In this document: piece after piece, positions 46,984-58,523 of the stretch
Position numbering within the stretch: position 1 is the stretch's first letter
Layout: each line of letters starts with the position of its first letter
Source of the DNA: Polytrichum commune
Taxonomy: Eukaryota > Streptophyta > Polytrichopsida > Polytrichales > Polytrichaceae
Direction: 5' to 3'
DNA: 64,000 nt
Assembly (NCBI GenBank): GCA_950295325.1
Contig: OX485807.1
Coordinates: 37,602,440-37,666,439, forward strand
Notes under the pieces: model-generated
Databases searched by the model: none
What the model saw: only the letters and a program-made list of their open reading frames with translations
What the model was told of the DNA's origin: nothing
Made by a program: the position numbers and the translations under genes

Positions 46984-48400
46984 ACCGTCCTGAATATTAC
47001 AGGCACATGAGGTAGAATGTTACAATTGAAGCTCTATTGTTATTTTGAGGTAGATGGGCTTGAAATGGTTACTTTATCCAACTAGCCCACATCTCCTAAG
47101 ATATGAAAGCACATGACTAGTGCAAGATGGTTAGCAAATCCCAAGTAATTGAGGTTGTAGCCCAAATTCCTCATATTTTCGGAGCTCATATGAGTATCTT
47201 ATTCATTATCAAAGTGAAGATTCTCATGCTTATTGAATGGTCATAGAGGTTCATCCACTCATGATGATTATTGAGCTTAAAACGATTAACATCTTCTGAG
47301 AATAGCATAAGTTTTTAGTTGTTGGGACACGTGGGTATATGCTTCATTGACATTTAACAAAATCATAAGCTATAAGAAGTCCATGGCCCATATGTATTGT
47401 TTATGTGTGTATGTTGTCCTTTGACTTAAACCTAAATTCTAACAATGACGTTGGTGATATTTATCTCTATTTTCTAAAATACTTTAAACTTGAAAGTGTT
47501 TATTGAGTGGGTCCCTAATTGGTCGCATTCTCAAAACCAAATGGGAATTGGTCCATGAAATACATATAGGTCATTTGGTGATTCTTCTCATTCCTCAAAT
47601 CATTACAACTCATTCATCACGGTTGCCATCCATGCTCTTGGATCATTTGTGCCCTATACATTGCCTCTTGAAGGTGATGGTCATGAGGGTGTTTTGAAGG
47701 ATTTGTTGGGTTTGTAGTCTCAACTTCTAGGTCGGAACCATATACATCGAACAAGAGCTCTACAATGATGATGGATATGTGTCCAAAACTTATTTGGTGT
47801 AAAAAAACAAGAGTGAAGTTGGAGCAATATGGATTTGGGTCCCAATTCATTTAGAGTTATAGGTCTTTCATATTCCTAGATGCATGCCTCTACAATCATC
47901 GTGACAAATGAGTCTGGCACATTTTGTCTAGTTACCTAGTATCGCCACTATGAAATAGGGGCTACTGACGACAATATTTTTTTCTTGTCAGATTCCAATG
48001 ACAATGTTTGTTTGATGGTTGATATTTTTGGCACTTTTTATTTTTCTTTATAGAACTAGCACCCCCATTCTAGTCAACATCTCAATGAATGATGATAAAA
48101 CCCCCTATAAGCCACTTTACAAAAGTTGGCTCGTCAAGGATCTCCATCTCAACATCCACCACTTCATCATTCTTCATCCTTTGTAGGCTTGAATATTGTC
48201 AATGCATTGAAATTAACAAAGTCTATGAGAAGGTCTAAATCCAATGTTACCACTATTGATTTTGACAATATAGTGCATTGTGTTGTGTTGTACTCACATA
48301 ATATATATATCCACTTGACATCCCCTGGAATGTGGAGAGCATATACACATCTTGATGTTCATCCCATGTTTATGAACATCTAGTGTCAAATGGTATAATG
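46984..48400. other. Non-coding DNA upstream of POLQ
   Basis: A+T-rich sequence without a supported gene. The frame at 48,126-48,383 (plus) may belong to the 5' part of the decayed transposon gene that follows, but stops separate them. Nothing else is recognised. Confidence 0.4.
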
Positions 48401-48416
48401 TCATGAATCATTAGAC

Positions 48417-49620
48417 ATGGCTTACCAATGCATTGCCAAAGAGCTCATGAAAACATCCACTGCCAAGAATTGTGCTATAGTTATGGTAGCTAACAAACAA
48501 TTCTTAGCATATCACCTTCCAAAATTTCCATGTAGCAATGAAGGCTACCACCTTGTAGGTTCATCATTAGAGGTGATTATGGATAAATTCAATACTCTTG
48601 CATTTCTAAATTGTCATAACCTCGTATCCATGTCAATGTGCTTTGCTTATAGTGGATTGTATACGATGGATAGTATCATGTCACTTAAGACCATTCAAAC
48701 TTCAAGTATGTCCATGGTAGTAGGTTCCAAGGACAATCCAAAAAGAAAGTATTTGTCTTCAAAATGTGAGTAGACCTTCCAAGGAGTGGTGTGCCAGGAT
48801 TTTAGGAAGCATATGCATGTCAAAGGGGATAATGAGAGTTCGTGGATAATGCTCGATCATGTAAAATGTTTAAAAAATTGGACCACCATGGCGTGCAATG
48901 TGTATAATAGCAAATATTATAAGGTTTTGAGGATTGCGTGTTGTAATATGCAATCTAGAGATGGTACAATATAGACTCTCTCATAGTTGCAACACAAACA
49001 ACCATGCAAGAATTACTAGGACACAAAAAAACAATGGTTAGAGTTGAAAGTAAATATCATGTGATTTTTTTGTGGTGGTTGTCAACTGGAGTTGCTATAA
49101 AATAGGGCATTTTCAATCTCTTCAAGTGGTTGGAATCCTAGCACTTCTATTACATGCATTGGGGTGGTCATATGATTCTTCAAAGTGCATCACCAAATTG
49201 TATTCCACAATGATCTTTAATTTTGAATATCTAAGATACATATATGATCTACTTCAATTTATCTGGTGTTTGTAGGATATGACTATAGATCAACATGCAA
49301 AAATGCCAACATGTAATTTTGCAGAGATGGTGCATAACAAGTGGTTGCAACATTTTGGCAACAAGATGACTTATTTGTATGAAGTGACAGAGGACGATAT
49401 GATGTGTATGTTTATGCAAATTGAGAATTACATGTCATGGTTGAAAGGTGGTTTTCCTAGTAAAGGCCGACATGCCGCATTTTTTAAATTGATGGCTACT
49501 ACTAAATTTGGAGATCCCGAGCTGCTTGCAGATGTTATAAAGTCATATTCGGGGAGCAAACACTTTAACACAAAGAATTGTACCTTGGAGGGCTTGAAAT
49601 TGTATGGGTTTACAAAATAG
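48417..49620 (+). pseudogene. Decayed transposon protein gene
   Basis: Consecutive plus-strand openings in changing frames (48,417-48,773, 48,786-48,974, 49,072-49,275, 49,279-49,620) read as one degraded protein. The best part is the last 113 codons, with MPTCNFAEMVHNKWLQHFG and, later, SGSKHFNTKNCTLEGLKLYG. I recall similar phrases (CNxAExxHNKWLQ, then a distal LEG) in multi-copy transposon-type proteins of non-seed plants, but this is memory, not a search, and I cannot name the superfamily. At least three stops or frameshifts break the frame, so no product is expected. No terminal repeats were identified. Confidence 0.45.
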
Positions 49621-51009
49621 AAGCTTGATCTATCACTACGTGCCGATTACGACTCATATCAACCCGACAAAGTAAATTACTTCATTTTTTGCCTTGCATT
49701 TGGGTTAAAAAAATTTGTGCATAAAAGTGTCTTAGAGTTTTGTAGAGCATGGTGTTGCTCATACCACATTGGTCTTAGAGTTTTATTATATTTCTTCTTA
49801 ATGATATATTACAAGATTACCACCCAACTCTACCAGAAGATATTGGGCATTGCAAGGCAATATATGAACTTTGTACAATGCCAAAGTTAGAATCAACAGA
49901 TATGACATTCATTTGTTCATGTACAAAAGTATAAAGAAAGAATATTGCTTCACCAATAATATAGAGTATAAATTTTAGTTTTACTTTGATGACATCAAAC
50001 ATTGTGTGAGTAGTAGTCAAAAGATGTATGTGAGCCACTCAAACTGCTCGCATTTTGAATTAAGGTCCACGATTTATAAAAATGAGGAAGTTAATTGTTA
50101 GTAGCAGTCATAATATATAGATAGTTGCTAGAATTTATAACATCCACATGTAGACACGAGTTGCATAAGAACCTAATATTAGGTCTGAACCAATCCATAT
50201 TCAAATATAATTGGTTGCATTAACTGATGTAATTCTAATTGAGCTAGTATTCAAAGTAGAAAATAATATGTAACTGGATACATAGAAGAATTTACTACAC
50301 ATGTGTGCGTAAAACCTTTTTAGTTACATTTTAAGAGGCAATTTACTATTACCCAATGTGAACTAACCAAATAGCTTGTGATTTAGATTAAGATTTGCGG
50401 TCTAGGTAGAAAAAAAAGTTAATGGTTAGAAATTATATTCATGTCAACTAGTTATTATTAAAACAATTAGACAATGGATGAAGATGCAAACAAAGGATGG
50501 CCTTGAGCAAATGAGGCATCGAGCGGATAAGGCTTCGAGTGAATGAACACGTAAGCGTAGGACGGCGACAAATGGAGAATGGCGTCAAACATATGAAGTC
50601 GGAACGAATGAAAACCGTTATATTTATGGATTTAGAGAATATTGGCTAGGATGGTGTTGGCCGTAGATGTTAACTGTTAGATATAGGTATGATTAGATCT
50701 ACGGCTAGTAAGATTTTATGATTGAAAGAGGTAGTCCCGCAAAGGAGAGCGCGGAGGCTCACTTTCTCTTTTTCATTATCGTGGTTATGACTATTCCCCC
50801 CCCCCCCCCTCTCTATGTAGGTACATGCAAATAGTTCGTAGAATGATAAGAATATGAATGTTGGATAAAATTGTTTATGAACCTTATGAATGTTGAATAA
50901 AAAAGTTTCTAAACCCTATTAAGAAGTTGTGTTATTGCCTAGTTGCATTAGCTTTGATATTCTAAATGTATGGTTGTATAAATTTTGGTACCCTACTTCT
51001 TGCTCCATC
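49621..51009. other. Non-coding A+T-rich DNA
   Basis: No supported gene. Between 50,480 and 50,620 there is a short repetitive patch (GAGCAAATGAGGC, GAGCGGATAAGGC, GAGTGAATGAACA) of three to five diverged 18-22 bp units. A 14-base C run lies at 50,796-50,809. Confidence 0.45.
50796..50809 (+). repeat. Homopolymer C tract (14 C)
   Basis: An uninterrupted C run flanked by pyrimidines, similar to the G runs at 6.8, 8.7 and 25.0 kb. Confidence 0.85.
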
Positions 51010-51278
51010 AGTTTTACATTAGTCTTTTGCATTAGGTTATGCATTAGGCTTTTGCATTAGAATTTGCATTAGGTTATATATTAAGGTTTATGCATTAGGT
51101 TTTGAATTAGTCTTTTGCATTAATATTTGCATTAGTCTTCTACATTAGATCATGCATTATATTCTACATTAGGATCTGTATTAGTCTCCTATATTAGGAT
51201 ATGCGTTAGTCTTTTACATTAGGTTATGTATTAGGTTCTACATTAAGATTTGTATTAGGCTTATGCATTAGACTTTTG
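51010..51278 (+). repeat. Degenerate 15-18 bp minisatellite
   Basis: About sixteen head-to-tail units of the form GCATTAGNYTTT with variants (GTATTAGGCTTA, ACATTAGGTTAT, GCATTAATATTT). Spacing varies between about 14 and 19 bases, with no unique spacers and no conserved unit length. It is non-coding, lying between A+T-rich stretches. Confidence 0.85.
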
Positions 51279-54200
51279 CGGCGGTTGAGGCTTAGAGGCA
51301 TGAGGTAGGGATAAAAATTAGTAGTTAGAAATAAAATTAGTGATTAGTGACAAAGTGAAGGATTAAGTGATGGATTAAAGCTTGTGCTAAAGTTGTAGCT
51401 TTACTCTTGATTTGGTTATTATTTTGGAGGGTGACAAAATATTACCAATCCGGTTATTATTCCTTAGACATGTGGCTTAACCCTTAAACACCCATATTAC
51501 TCGATCAACCCAACCAAGGGTGGCCGGTGGAGAATTTCGTGGAAATAAGTGCCTTAAGTAAACTCCCAGTTGCGATAGCGATGGATAAATTATAGATGAA
51601 GCTATGTGTTGTAGAATATGATAAAGGGCGGTACGGTATAAGATGAATTAATGGGCTTAAGATATATTATATAGGATTTGCCCAGATGAAGGTTAGGCAC
51701 GGATGAATGTCACGCACGCATGAATGGAATAAAATTAAATAATTATAAAAAAAATTAGAAGGTCATTGCTTAGAGGCACTAGAGTAGTCCACCCATCCGA
51801 CCAATCTTGTGGGTTATTACTTCGCTTGAAGTAGAAATTGTCACCACAATATACATGATGGATTGGCCTATATAACCTAATACATGGCCGGTGACAATAT
51901 GCACCAATTTTATAAGAAGAGGTATTGATACTCGAAAATACAGACTTCCAATAGCAACAAATGGAGACATTTTTTCCTCTTCATAGACTTTTCACAATTA
52001 TTACACTCTCAGTATCTTGGTTGCATTTATGCTTGCCACCAAATTTAGATGCCCACTCAACTTCTAGATCAAATAATGCGTTGCAATTTGATAGCATTGT
52101 TGACATACCACAAAAAACGAACGAGAGAGCACTAGACTCATAGGCGATTAATATAAATTTGGAGTCAATGTCATTTCATATTTAGGGTTTGGAATGTTAA
52201 TTAACATCATCTCTAAGGAAGATATTGTATACCATGTTACAATGGTGACGTTTTGCATTGCATATGCTTAGACTTCACGAAAATGTCATCTTAATCTTTG
52301 AGCAAGAAAAAAAAATGGGTTTATTGCAAACATCTTCTTTATGTGTTTAGATTTATGTATAAGGTGGGTTATGATAGTGACAAATTCATTCACACTCCAA
52401 CATTTACCTACAATGAGGTCATGTGGCTGCTTGAACTTGTTGGTGTTGTAAAATATGAGTAATATTCCATATGTTGTGTTCAGTTGCATGTTTGAACATG
52501 TCAATAAGTGACATGCATTGATGTGGTTTGTTATAATAAAAATCAACAATGGACTGATAGTTTAAAGAAATATCCATGATAATAGGGCCCCTTCACACTT
52601 CTTTATTCAAAATATTCATAACTTATTATTGAAAAAATATCATAAAATGAATACCAAAATCAGAATTTAAACCCTAAAACCATGCACATTACTAACTTTT
52701 TCTTCATCATTCACATGTTGCAAATCATTGTTTGTGTGATACCGCTCACCGTTCATGTGTTACCATTCACTATTTATTGCTCACCGCTCACTGCTCATCG
52801 CTCATGCAAAGGTTCAAAAATGTTGATCGAATGTAATAAGTCTGGATAGGAACTGCAATTCATTCCATTTTGATGGGGTTTAATTTTGATCATCAATGCC
52901 ATATCAATGCCAAAACTCTTGAAAGGACATCCAATTTGTTCCTACGAATGATCTACAAGTTTTTTTAAATCCAAACATAAAAGATGTTAATATTACCATT
53001 TGAGTGTTATTCAAGATATAAACTATCCCCCAAAGTCGACGTGATTTGAGGATGACATGTCCTTTACAGGTGGCACCTTAAAAATATGGAAAATTTCTCA
53101 CCACCTTGCATTTTAGGTAATTAAATGACAATTTGGCATGTGAAGGGTGATTATTTATAGTTGCACATAATGATTTGTGAAAGTTTTGCATCAATTTGAG
53201 TTTGTTGAGATGCCAAATACCCTTCAAAAATGGGAAAATTTTGGGGTCACATATTACCCAATTGTATTTAGGGGTTGCAATTGAACATAAATACAAAAAT
53301 TGAATCAAAATTGAATTATTTTTATGTGAAAGACAAATACGTAAAAAATTCAATCACATAAAAACCACAATCCTCATCATATCAATGAACCTCTTTTGAA
53401 TTTTTGCACTTGGGAAGCATGGGAACCTATTATTGTCACACAACTTCCTCTAACTGTATCAAGAATTAAAAATATGCAAGTGGTGTGATGTGATTGCACA
53501 AGGGCTTTCTCAAGGACATGGCTGCAAACTTTAATGAGATGACATTTTGAAACAACATGTACACAAAAGATTGTATACTACCATTTGAAGTACATCTTGG
53601 TTACAAATTTAAGGTGATCTACAATTGTCAATATTGAACTAAGAGGTGGGTTGAATATGCTGGAAATGGATACTAAGCAAATCCATGTTATTGACAAGAT
53701 TGACACAAAGGTAACTTTTTCAAAACAACTTCAAATATCATTAAGGATAATGCATTTGGTTTTGGTTAGGTCAAATTGGCTTCAATAAGCGTAGATTTCA
53801 AGGATAGTGACAATGAGATTGTCATTAACTTAGAGAGACTACATAGATTTTCCTTCTTAATGTAGAACATACAAAATAGTCCCGCAACCAATTGGAAATG
53901 TTATATTGTGAATGATGCTAAAGCAATGTAGTCCATGTACTTGCTAATGGATTGAAGTTGCACAAAGGATGGATAGGTATCTTATAAGGTAGTAGAGTTA
54001 TCCTTTACTTGATGAGGCTTTTGGGTGGGAGTTGTTTGTTTTGCATACAACACCTTCCGTCTTCATTAAGTATTGGTGCATGCTTGGAGATAGTGTGAAG
54101 ATTTGAACGAAGAACATTCTTTATCAATTCATTGCAAGTCAAACTCATTTTAGCATGCCAAGAGGTGCTAAAATCAAATTAAGTTGCCTTTCATCCACAT

Positions 54201-54488
54201 AGAAACCCTACTTCCAAGTACGCACCATAAGTGGAAAGAAATTATTGATATTGTTTACAAAACAAGCAATAGAAACTCATAGGGGACTAACTCTTCAAAA
54301 AATCCCATGGAATTAAAGGATAAATGTAGTCTTTCTATGTAAATGTTCTATCCTTGTAGGATATGTTTTTGAAACATCTCTAATGCCCATTTTGAGTAGG
54401 GTACCCCTGAAGTTACCAACTTTGGGCCATTGATATTAGCAACAATTCTCCCAATTGTGTATTGCTTGATGTGAATTTCACATAGATA
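51279..54488. other. Non-coding A+T-rich DNA
   Basis: No gene was supported on either strand. The frames at 51,779-52,143 and 52,286-52,549 lack motifs. Short CTCACCGCTCACTGCTCATCGCTCATG units repeat at 52,743-52,805. I looked here for upstream SYP7 exons and recognised none. Confidence 0.4.
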
Positions 54489-54489
54489 G

Positions 54490-54768
54490 TAAACTAAATA
54501 ATCCTATTAGTGTGGGTAGAAACTAGCATCGAAATGATTAACACACGGCACTCAAATTGTCTAGTCAAGGTGAAAATAACATAGGTCCAAGACCCCATGT
54601 CTACTCACTCTTCCTTGAGATTTCCAACACCTTACATCAAAAGTAGCATAAAATAAAATATTCACACATCAATTTCCTAGAAAAACGAGTAATGCAGCTC
54701 ACAAACTAGAGATTTAGCGTGGATTGAAAATAACATGGCCTACACTAATAGGATTATTTTGTGTAGTT
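54490..54768. mobile_element. Foldback element with ~25-bp inverted termini, beside the SYP7 fragment
   Basis: The left end AAACTAAATAATCCTATTAG pairs with the reverse complement of the right end, ACACAAAATAATCCTATTAG. Both continue with TGTGGG/TGTAGG. The element is about 280 bp and non-coding. It ends about 100 bases before the first recognisable SYP7 exon. Confidence 0.6.
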
Positions 54769-54871
54769 GATGTCACCAGAGTTGTTTGACATTTAAGGTA
54801 CTCCTTGCAAACGTGCAATTTTGTTTAAGTCATGAGCTAATGACTGAAGGAATTGTTGTGTCCAATGGCAG

Positions 54872-55301
54872 ATGGAGAAATCTACATCTGACTTGAAGAA
54901 CACGAATGTCAGGCTCAAGGAGACACTTTTAAAAGTGAACCTTTCTTTCTACTCTTTTACTGACAAACCAATGCCCTCATTTTACTCCACACAAAATAGC
55001 CATCATATACTGGAATGCATAGATTGGACTGATCTTGAGTCTGGATTAAATGACGCAGATGAGATCAAACCGCAACTTCTGTATTGGCCTGTTCCTTCTT
55101 GTTATCATCCTCGGCATTGCAGGATACCTCCACTCGTACATTTCTTACCCAAAGAAGATCATGTCTGTTTGGTACTCCAATTCCATAAATCTTCAATCTG
55201 GAAAGAACCATGCCCAAGTAAAACAAATTGTAGATGACAGCACTCTCCAGGATATCATTCTGTTCCTTGGGGATTTGCATAACCTGGAATGCAATTTCTA
55301 G
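54872..55301 (+). pseudogene. SYP7-type syntaxin (Qc-SNARE), last two exons only
   Basis: Exon 54,872-54,934 encodes the end of the SNARE helix (SDLKNTNVRLKETL). After a 124-base GT-AG intron, exon 55,059-55,301 encodes MRSNRNFCIGLFLLVIILGI and GYLHS, a tail anchor matching the SYP71-73 class (SSRNFCI followed by a membrane helix). SYP7 proteins act in membrane fusion at the ER, endosomes and plasma membrane. The ~200 residues that should precede (N-terminal helices and most of the SNARE motif) were not found in the 7 kb upstream, which is repeat DNA. After the anchor, where the family normally ends, the frame runs another ~50 codons (SYISYPKKIMSVWYSN...). It is either a truncated or captured gene fragment, or the 3' end of a gene with very distant upstream exons; strand and space limit the latter. 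Confidence 0.7.
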
Positions 55302-56136
55302 GTGCATTGGGCAGCTCTACCAATGCCATTTTGGTTGAAATTTCAGACTTTAAGCGTATCTCTTGATATACTAATATGTCTGTGTGGCTATTTGCAGTTG
55401 GATACGACCACAATAGTGAGTAGCTCAATATGCCAACAGGTATCACTGAATATTTAGGGCTATGTGATGCTCTGCAACACCATTGAGTGACTTCCATGTT
55501 TTGTAATGAAACTTTTCTTGGTTTCAATTTTATGAATAGTTACCTCTTAGATTGATATTTGCGTTCCACCAGAATGGTATGTTGGGTATACAAAATTAAT
55601 CTTTCACATCTTCTAGCCTAATTAGAATTATACATGTAGATAGGTGCACTTTGAAATTATTTGACTGATCCATTATATCAAATGCCTTCCCTTATTCTAA
55701 ACCAGTTTTTAACACGACACTGATTTGACATTCGCAATCTGTGAAGAGCTCTTTTCTCCCTTTGCATAATTGTTCAAGACTGAGCACTCTTTTTTACAGA
55801 GAATATGTCACAAAGAACTATGACTCATTTAAGTATACAGAATTTCAACCAACTCTGACCCAAAGCCGACGACTGGAATTTTCAAATCCAATATGACATT
55901 TCATTTGGTGACGTATTCTTCTCTTGAGTCAAATTTCTAAACTAAAGAATTCTTACTAATCATTGTGGTCACTTTCTATCAAATTACTTGATTGCAGTAG
56001 AGTATTTATGTCCATGTTCTAATGGAATGGATCCCCACTTGTTGTGGACACCCTAGCTTAGTGGTTACAAACTCAACACAGTATGAGCTTTAACAGCATC
56101 AATTGCACAAGAATGACTTAAGTCTACATTTAAAAC
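55302..56136. other. Spacer between the SYP7 fragment and STR7
   Basis: Unique A+T-rich sequence with no coding feature. It must hold the 3' untranslated ends of both convergent loci. I could not place polyadenylation signals with confidence. Confidence 0.5.
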
Positions 56137-58523
56137 TCAGATTGACTTGAGGGAAAAGTAGTGTTCCCTTTCTGGATACTCTGACGATCTTGGCTTGCTT
56201 GAAGGAGCAGCGCGGCCCTTGTTTGGTCCACCGATGACACCCCAATGTAGAAACTGCTCATGGCGTGCTCGGGCTCGAGTCTTTTCAGCTTCAGATTTTC
56301 CATGAAAACAGTAGGGGCATGAAACACCTTCTTCCCAGAGTTGAGACTCCATGTCTGTGGAGTTGACTGGCTTCTTGCAAGCATAGCAGAGCCTGTAGGA
56401 TCCCTGCTGAAGCCCGTGCCCTACCGCCACTCTCTTGTCAAACACAAAGCACTCCCCTTCCCACAAACTCTCTGACGGAGGTGTCTCCTCCAGGTACTTT
56501 AGAATGCCTCCTTCCAGGTGATATACCTGCAGCAACAACACCAACCAGCATATCAGTGCCTGGAATCTCAAAACTGCTGAATGCCAACCTTAGCTCCCTT
56601 CTATGGAAGGTTGTTGTCAATTCATCCAAAGGGATATCAGAACATTCTACTCTTAAATCAAATTAAGTGATATAATTGCTTCCACACAACCTTCTCTTCC
56701 GTATGATTACCGATCTTTTAAGGATGTGCCTTACAGGTTGCTGTGATTACTAATGAAATGAGAAAGTACCTCATCAAAACCTTGAGTTACTAGTAGAGAT
56801 GTTGCCTTCTCGCAGCGAATCCCTCCAGTGCAATACATTGCAATTCGACGTGGGCTCCTAGGTTGCTCTGGCTCTATGGCATCTTCTTTATCTTTGCTTG
56901 ACACTTTCTCAGTCTGCCCTTCCTCTACACTGCTTGCAGTAATAGGTAAACCATCCTGTGCCAGGTTTTCATCAACCCAGGCAGGGAATTGTCTGAAGGA
57001 GTCTGTCTCTGGATCCACAGCTCTCTTGAACTTCCCAACACGAATCTCGTACGAGTTCCTCACGTCGACTACAACCTGGGTCCAGACTCCAACAGAAGGT
57101 ACCACAACAACGCTGTAGAAACTCTAGATATATGTCTTCAAAAAAGAAAAGGCAACTACAATGGCTTCAGGAGTGGAATGCTATAATGTATACATACCGT
57201 GTTTGGGTCACTGATAAGCTTGTTCCAGTCCTTTGGTTTCACGTACTTTCCCACTTGTTCAGCAGGATTCACTCCTGGCAAGCCCATGGACACAATCTGT
57301 GTCGAAACAATCACAATGCAATACAAAAGTGGAGTAAGTAAACTACCACCAGGGGTGTGCATTTGGAGGCCCCCATCAACATACAGCACTTTGTAAAAGT
57401 TATGCAAGACATTTATTTATTTATTTTAATCATGATCACTGTAGTAGATTAAATTTGAGACTAACGAAAATGCCTCGTGGGAGCCATGAATGGAATAAAT
57501 AAAGGGTTTGAGAAGACCCTGGCACCTCTGTAGGGGAGACTGTCAAGCTGTTATTTATTATAGTGGCAAGAATATGAAAATAAAAGGTTTGCACTCAGAG
57601 AGGATGGAGCAGGTGACCATAACAGACCTCCTTTTTGAGCTTCACACGCACATGATCCCATCTGAAAGGAGCATTTTCGCCCGCACCGAGAGGAGATTTT
57701 CCAGAGTGACCATTGTGAATTTCCTCATCATCTAGCCCTGCAGGAGCTTCCGTTCGACGAATGTGTGCAAGGCGTTTATCACTTTGAATTGTAGACATCA
57801 CAACTTCCACTGCCTCCCGTGTTCCACATAAGCTTCCATTGATTCCTTCTTCTGCCAAGATGATACCTCCTGAAACAAACTGCAAGTCATCAGCCTATCA
57901 GCAATGTCCCTGAATTAGCAAAAATCCTTTGTGCATGTAGTACTCCAGAAAGATTCTTGAAAGTGATCTCACAAACCTGGCATTCTGGAGATATGGTTTA
58001 AGAGATTTCCAAGCCCGATTGAAACTGAAGCAGATTACATGTGGTGAAAGGAAATTCAAGGAAAGAGGAGACTTACATTGGCCTCACAAAGCTCCTTCAA
58101 TGGTGCACGCATCTGCTCATAATCCGGAAGGTTCGCAAACTTGTAGAAAGATACCACAATCAAAGGGGTTTTGGATTCTGCTTCCTGTCCATCCCTACTG
58201 GTGGTAACCTCCTCCATGGCACTGCTACTTAATTTGTTCAAGGGAATTCGAGAAATGTGAAGAGATGAAGCTCTGTTTTGTACCCCGCAAGCTGCCTCCG
58301 CAGACGAGAATCCTGCTCCATGAGACAACAACAGGGGCCGAAGTTCACCTGAGATCAACGAAGACTTCGAAAAGGAGACAGGTGGCAGACTAAGAGTGTG
58401 AAGAAGACCCATGCTAGGAGAGCATGGCTGAGACGACGCTCCGGCAGCAGAGAGACCTACTCGTGAGAGATAAAGACGAGCCAGCGCTCTAGGTATGAGA
58501 CGATGATTACTGTGCACTAGCAT
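56137..58523 (-). CDS. STR7: STR7-type rhodanese (TrhO/UPF0176 family)
   Basis: Five exons, 58523-58077, 57879-57628, 57296-57198, 57075-56770 and 56526-56137, all phase 0 and GT-AG, giving 497 residues. Residues 1-~115 are Ser/Arg/Leu-rich, as in organellar targeting peptides. Then come the ferredoxin-like N-terminal domain ([11 protein letters not shown]..., [12 protein letters not shown]) and a rhodanese domain ([20 protein letters not shown]) with the active-site loop [11 protein letters not shown]; the predicted persulfide cysteine is residue 348. A distal part has two C-x2-C pairs (residues 415/418 and 438/441), probably zinc-binding, and the family's [12 protein letters not shown] ending. 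Bacterial TrhO makes 5-hydroxyuridine in tRNA, so a tRNA-modifying role is inferred. An acidic insert of about 30 residues precedes the active-site loop. The start is the first in-frame ATG. Confidence 0.93.

Noticed and set aside
51010-51278. CRISPR-like regular repeat
   Set aside because: Units are head to tail with no spacers, the unit is degenerate and the genome is a plant nucleus.
54872-55237. 121-codon frame read straight through the SYP7 intron
   Set aside because: The conserved SNARE end and membrane anchor are in different frames and are joined only by removing the GT-AG intron at 54,935-55,058.
56828-57118. 96-codon plus-strand frame over the rhodanese active-site exon
   Set aside because: Antisense to the STR7 exon at 56,770-57,075, whose frame carries the conserved active-site loop.
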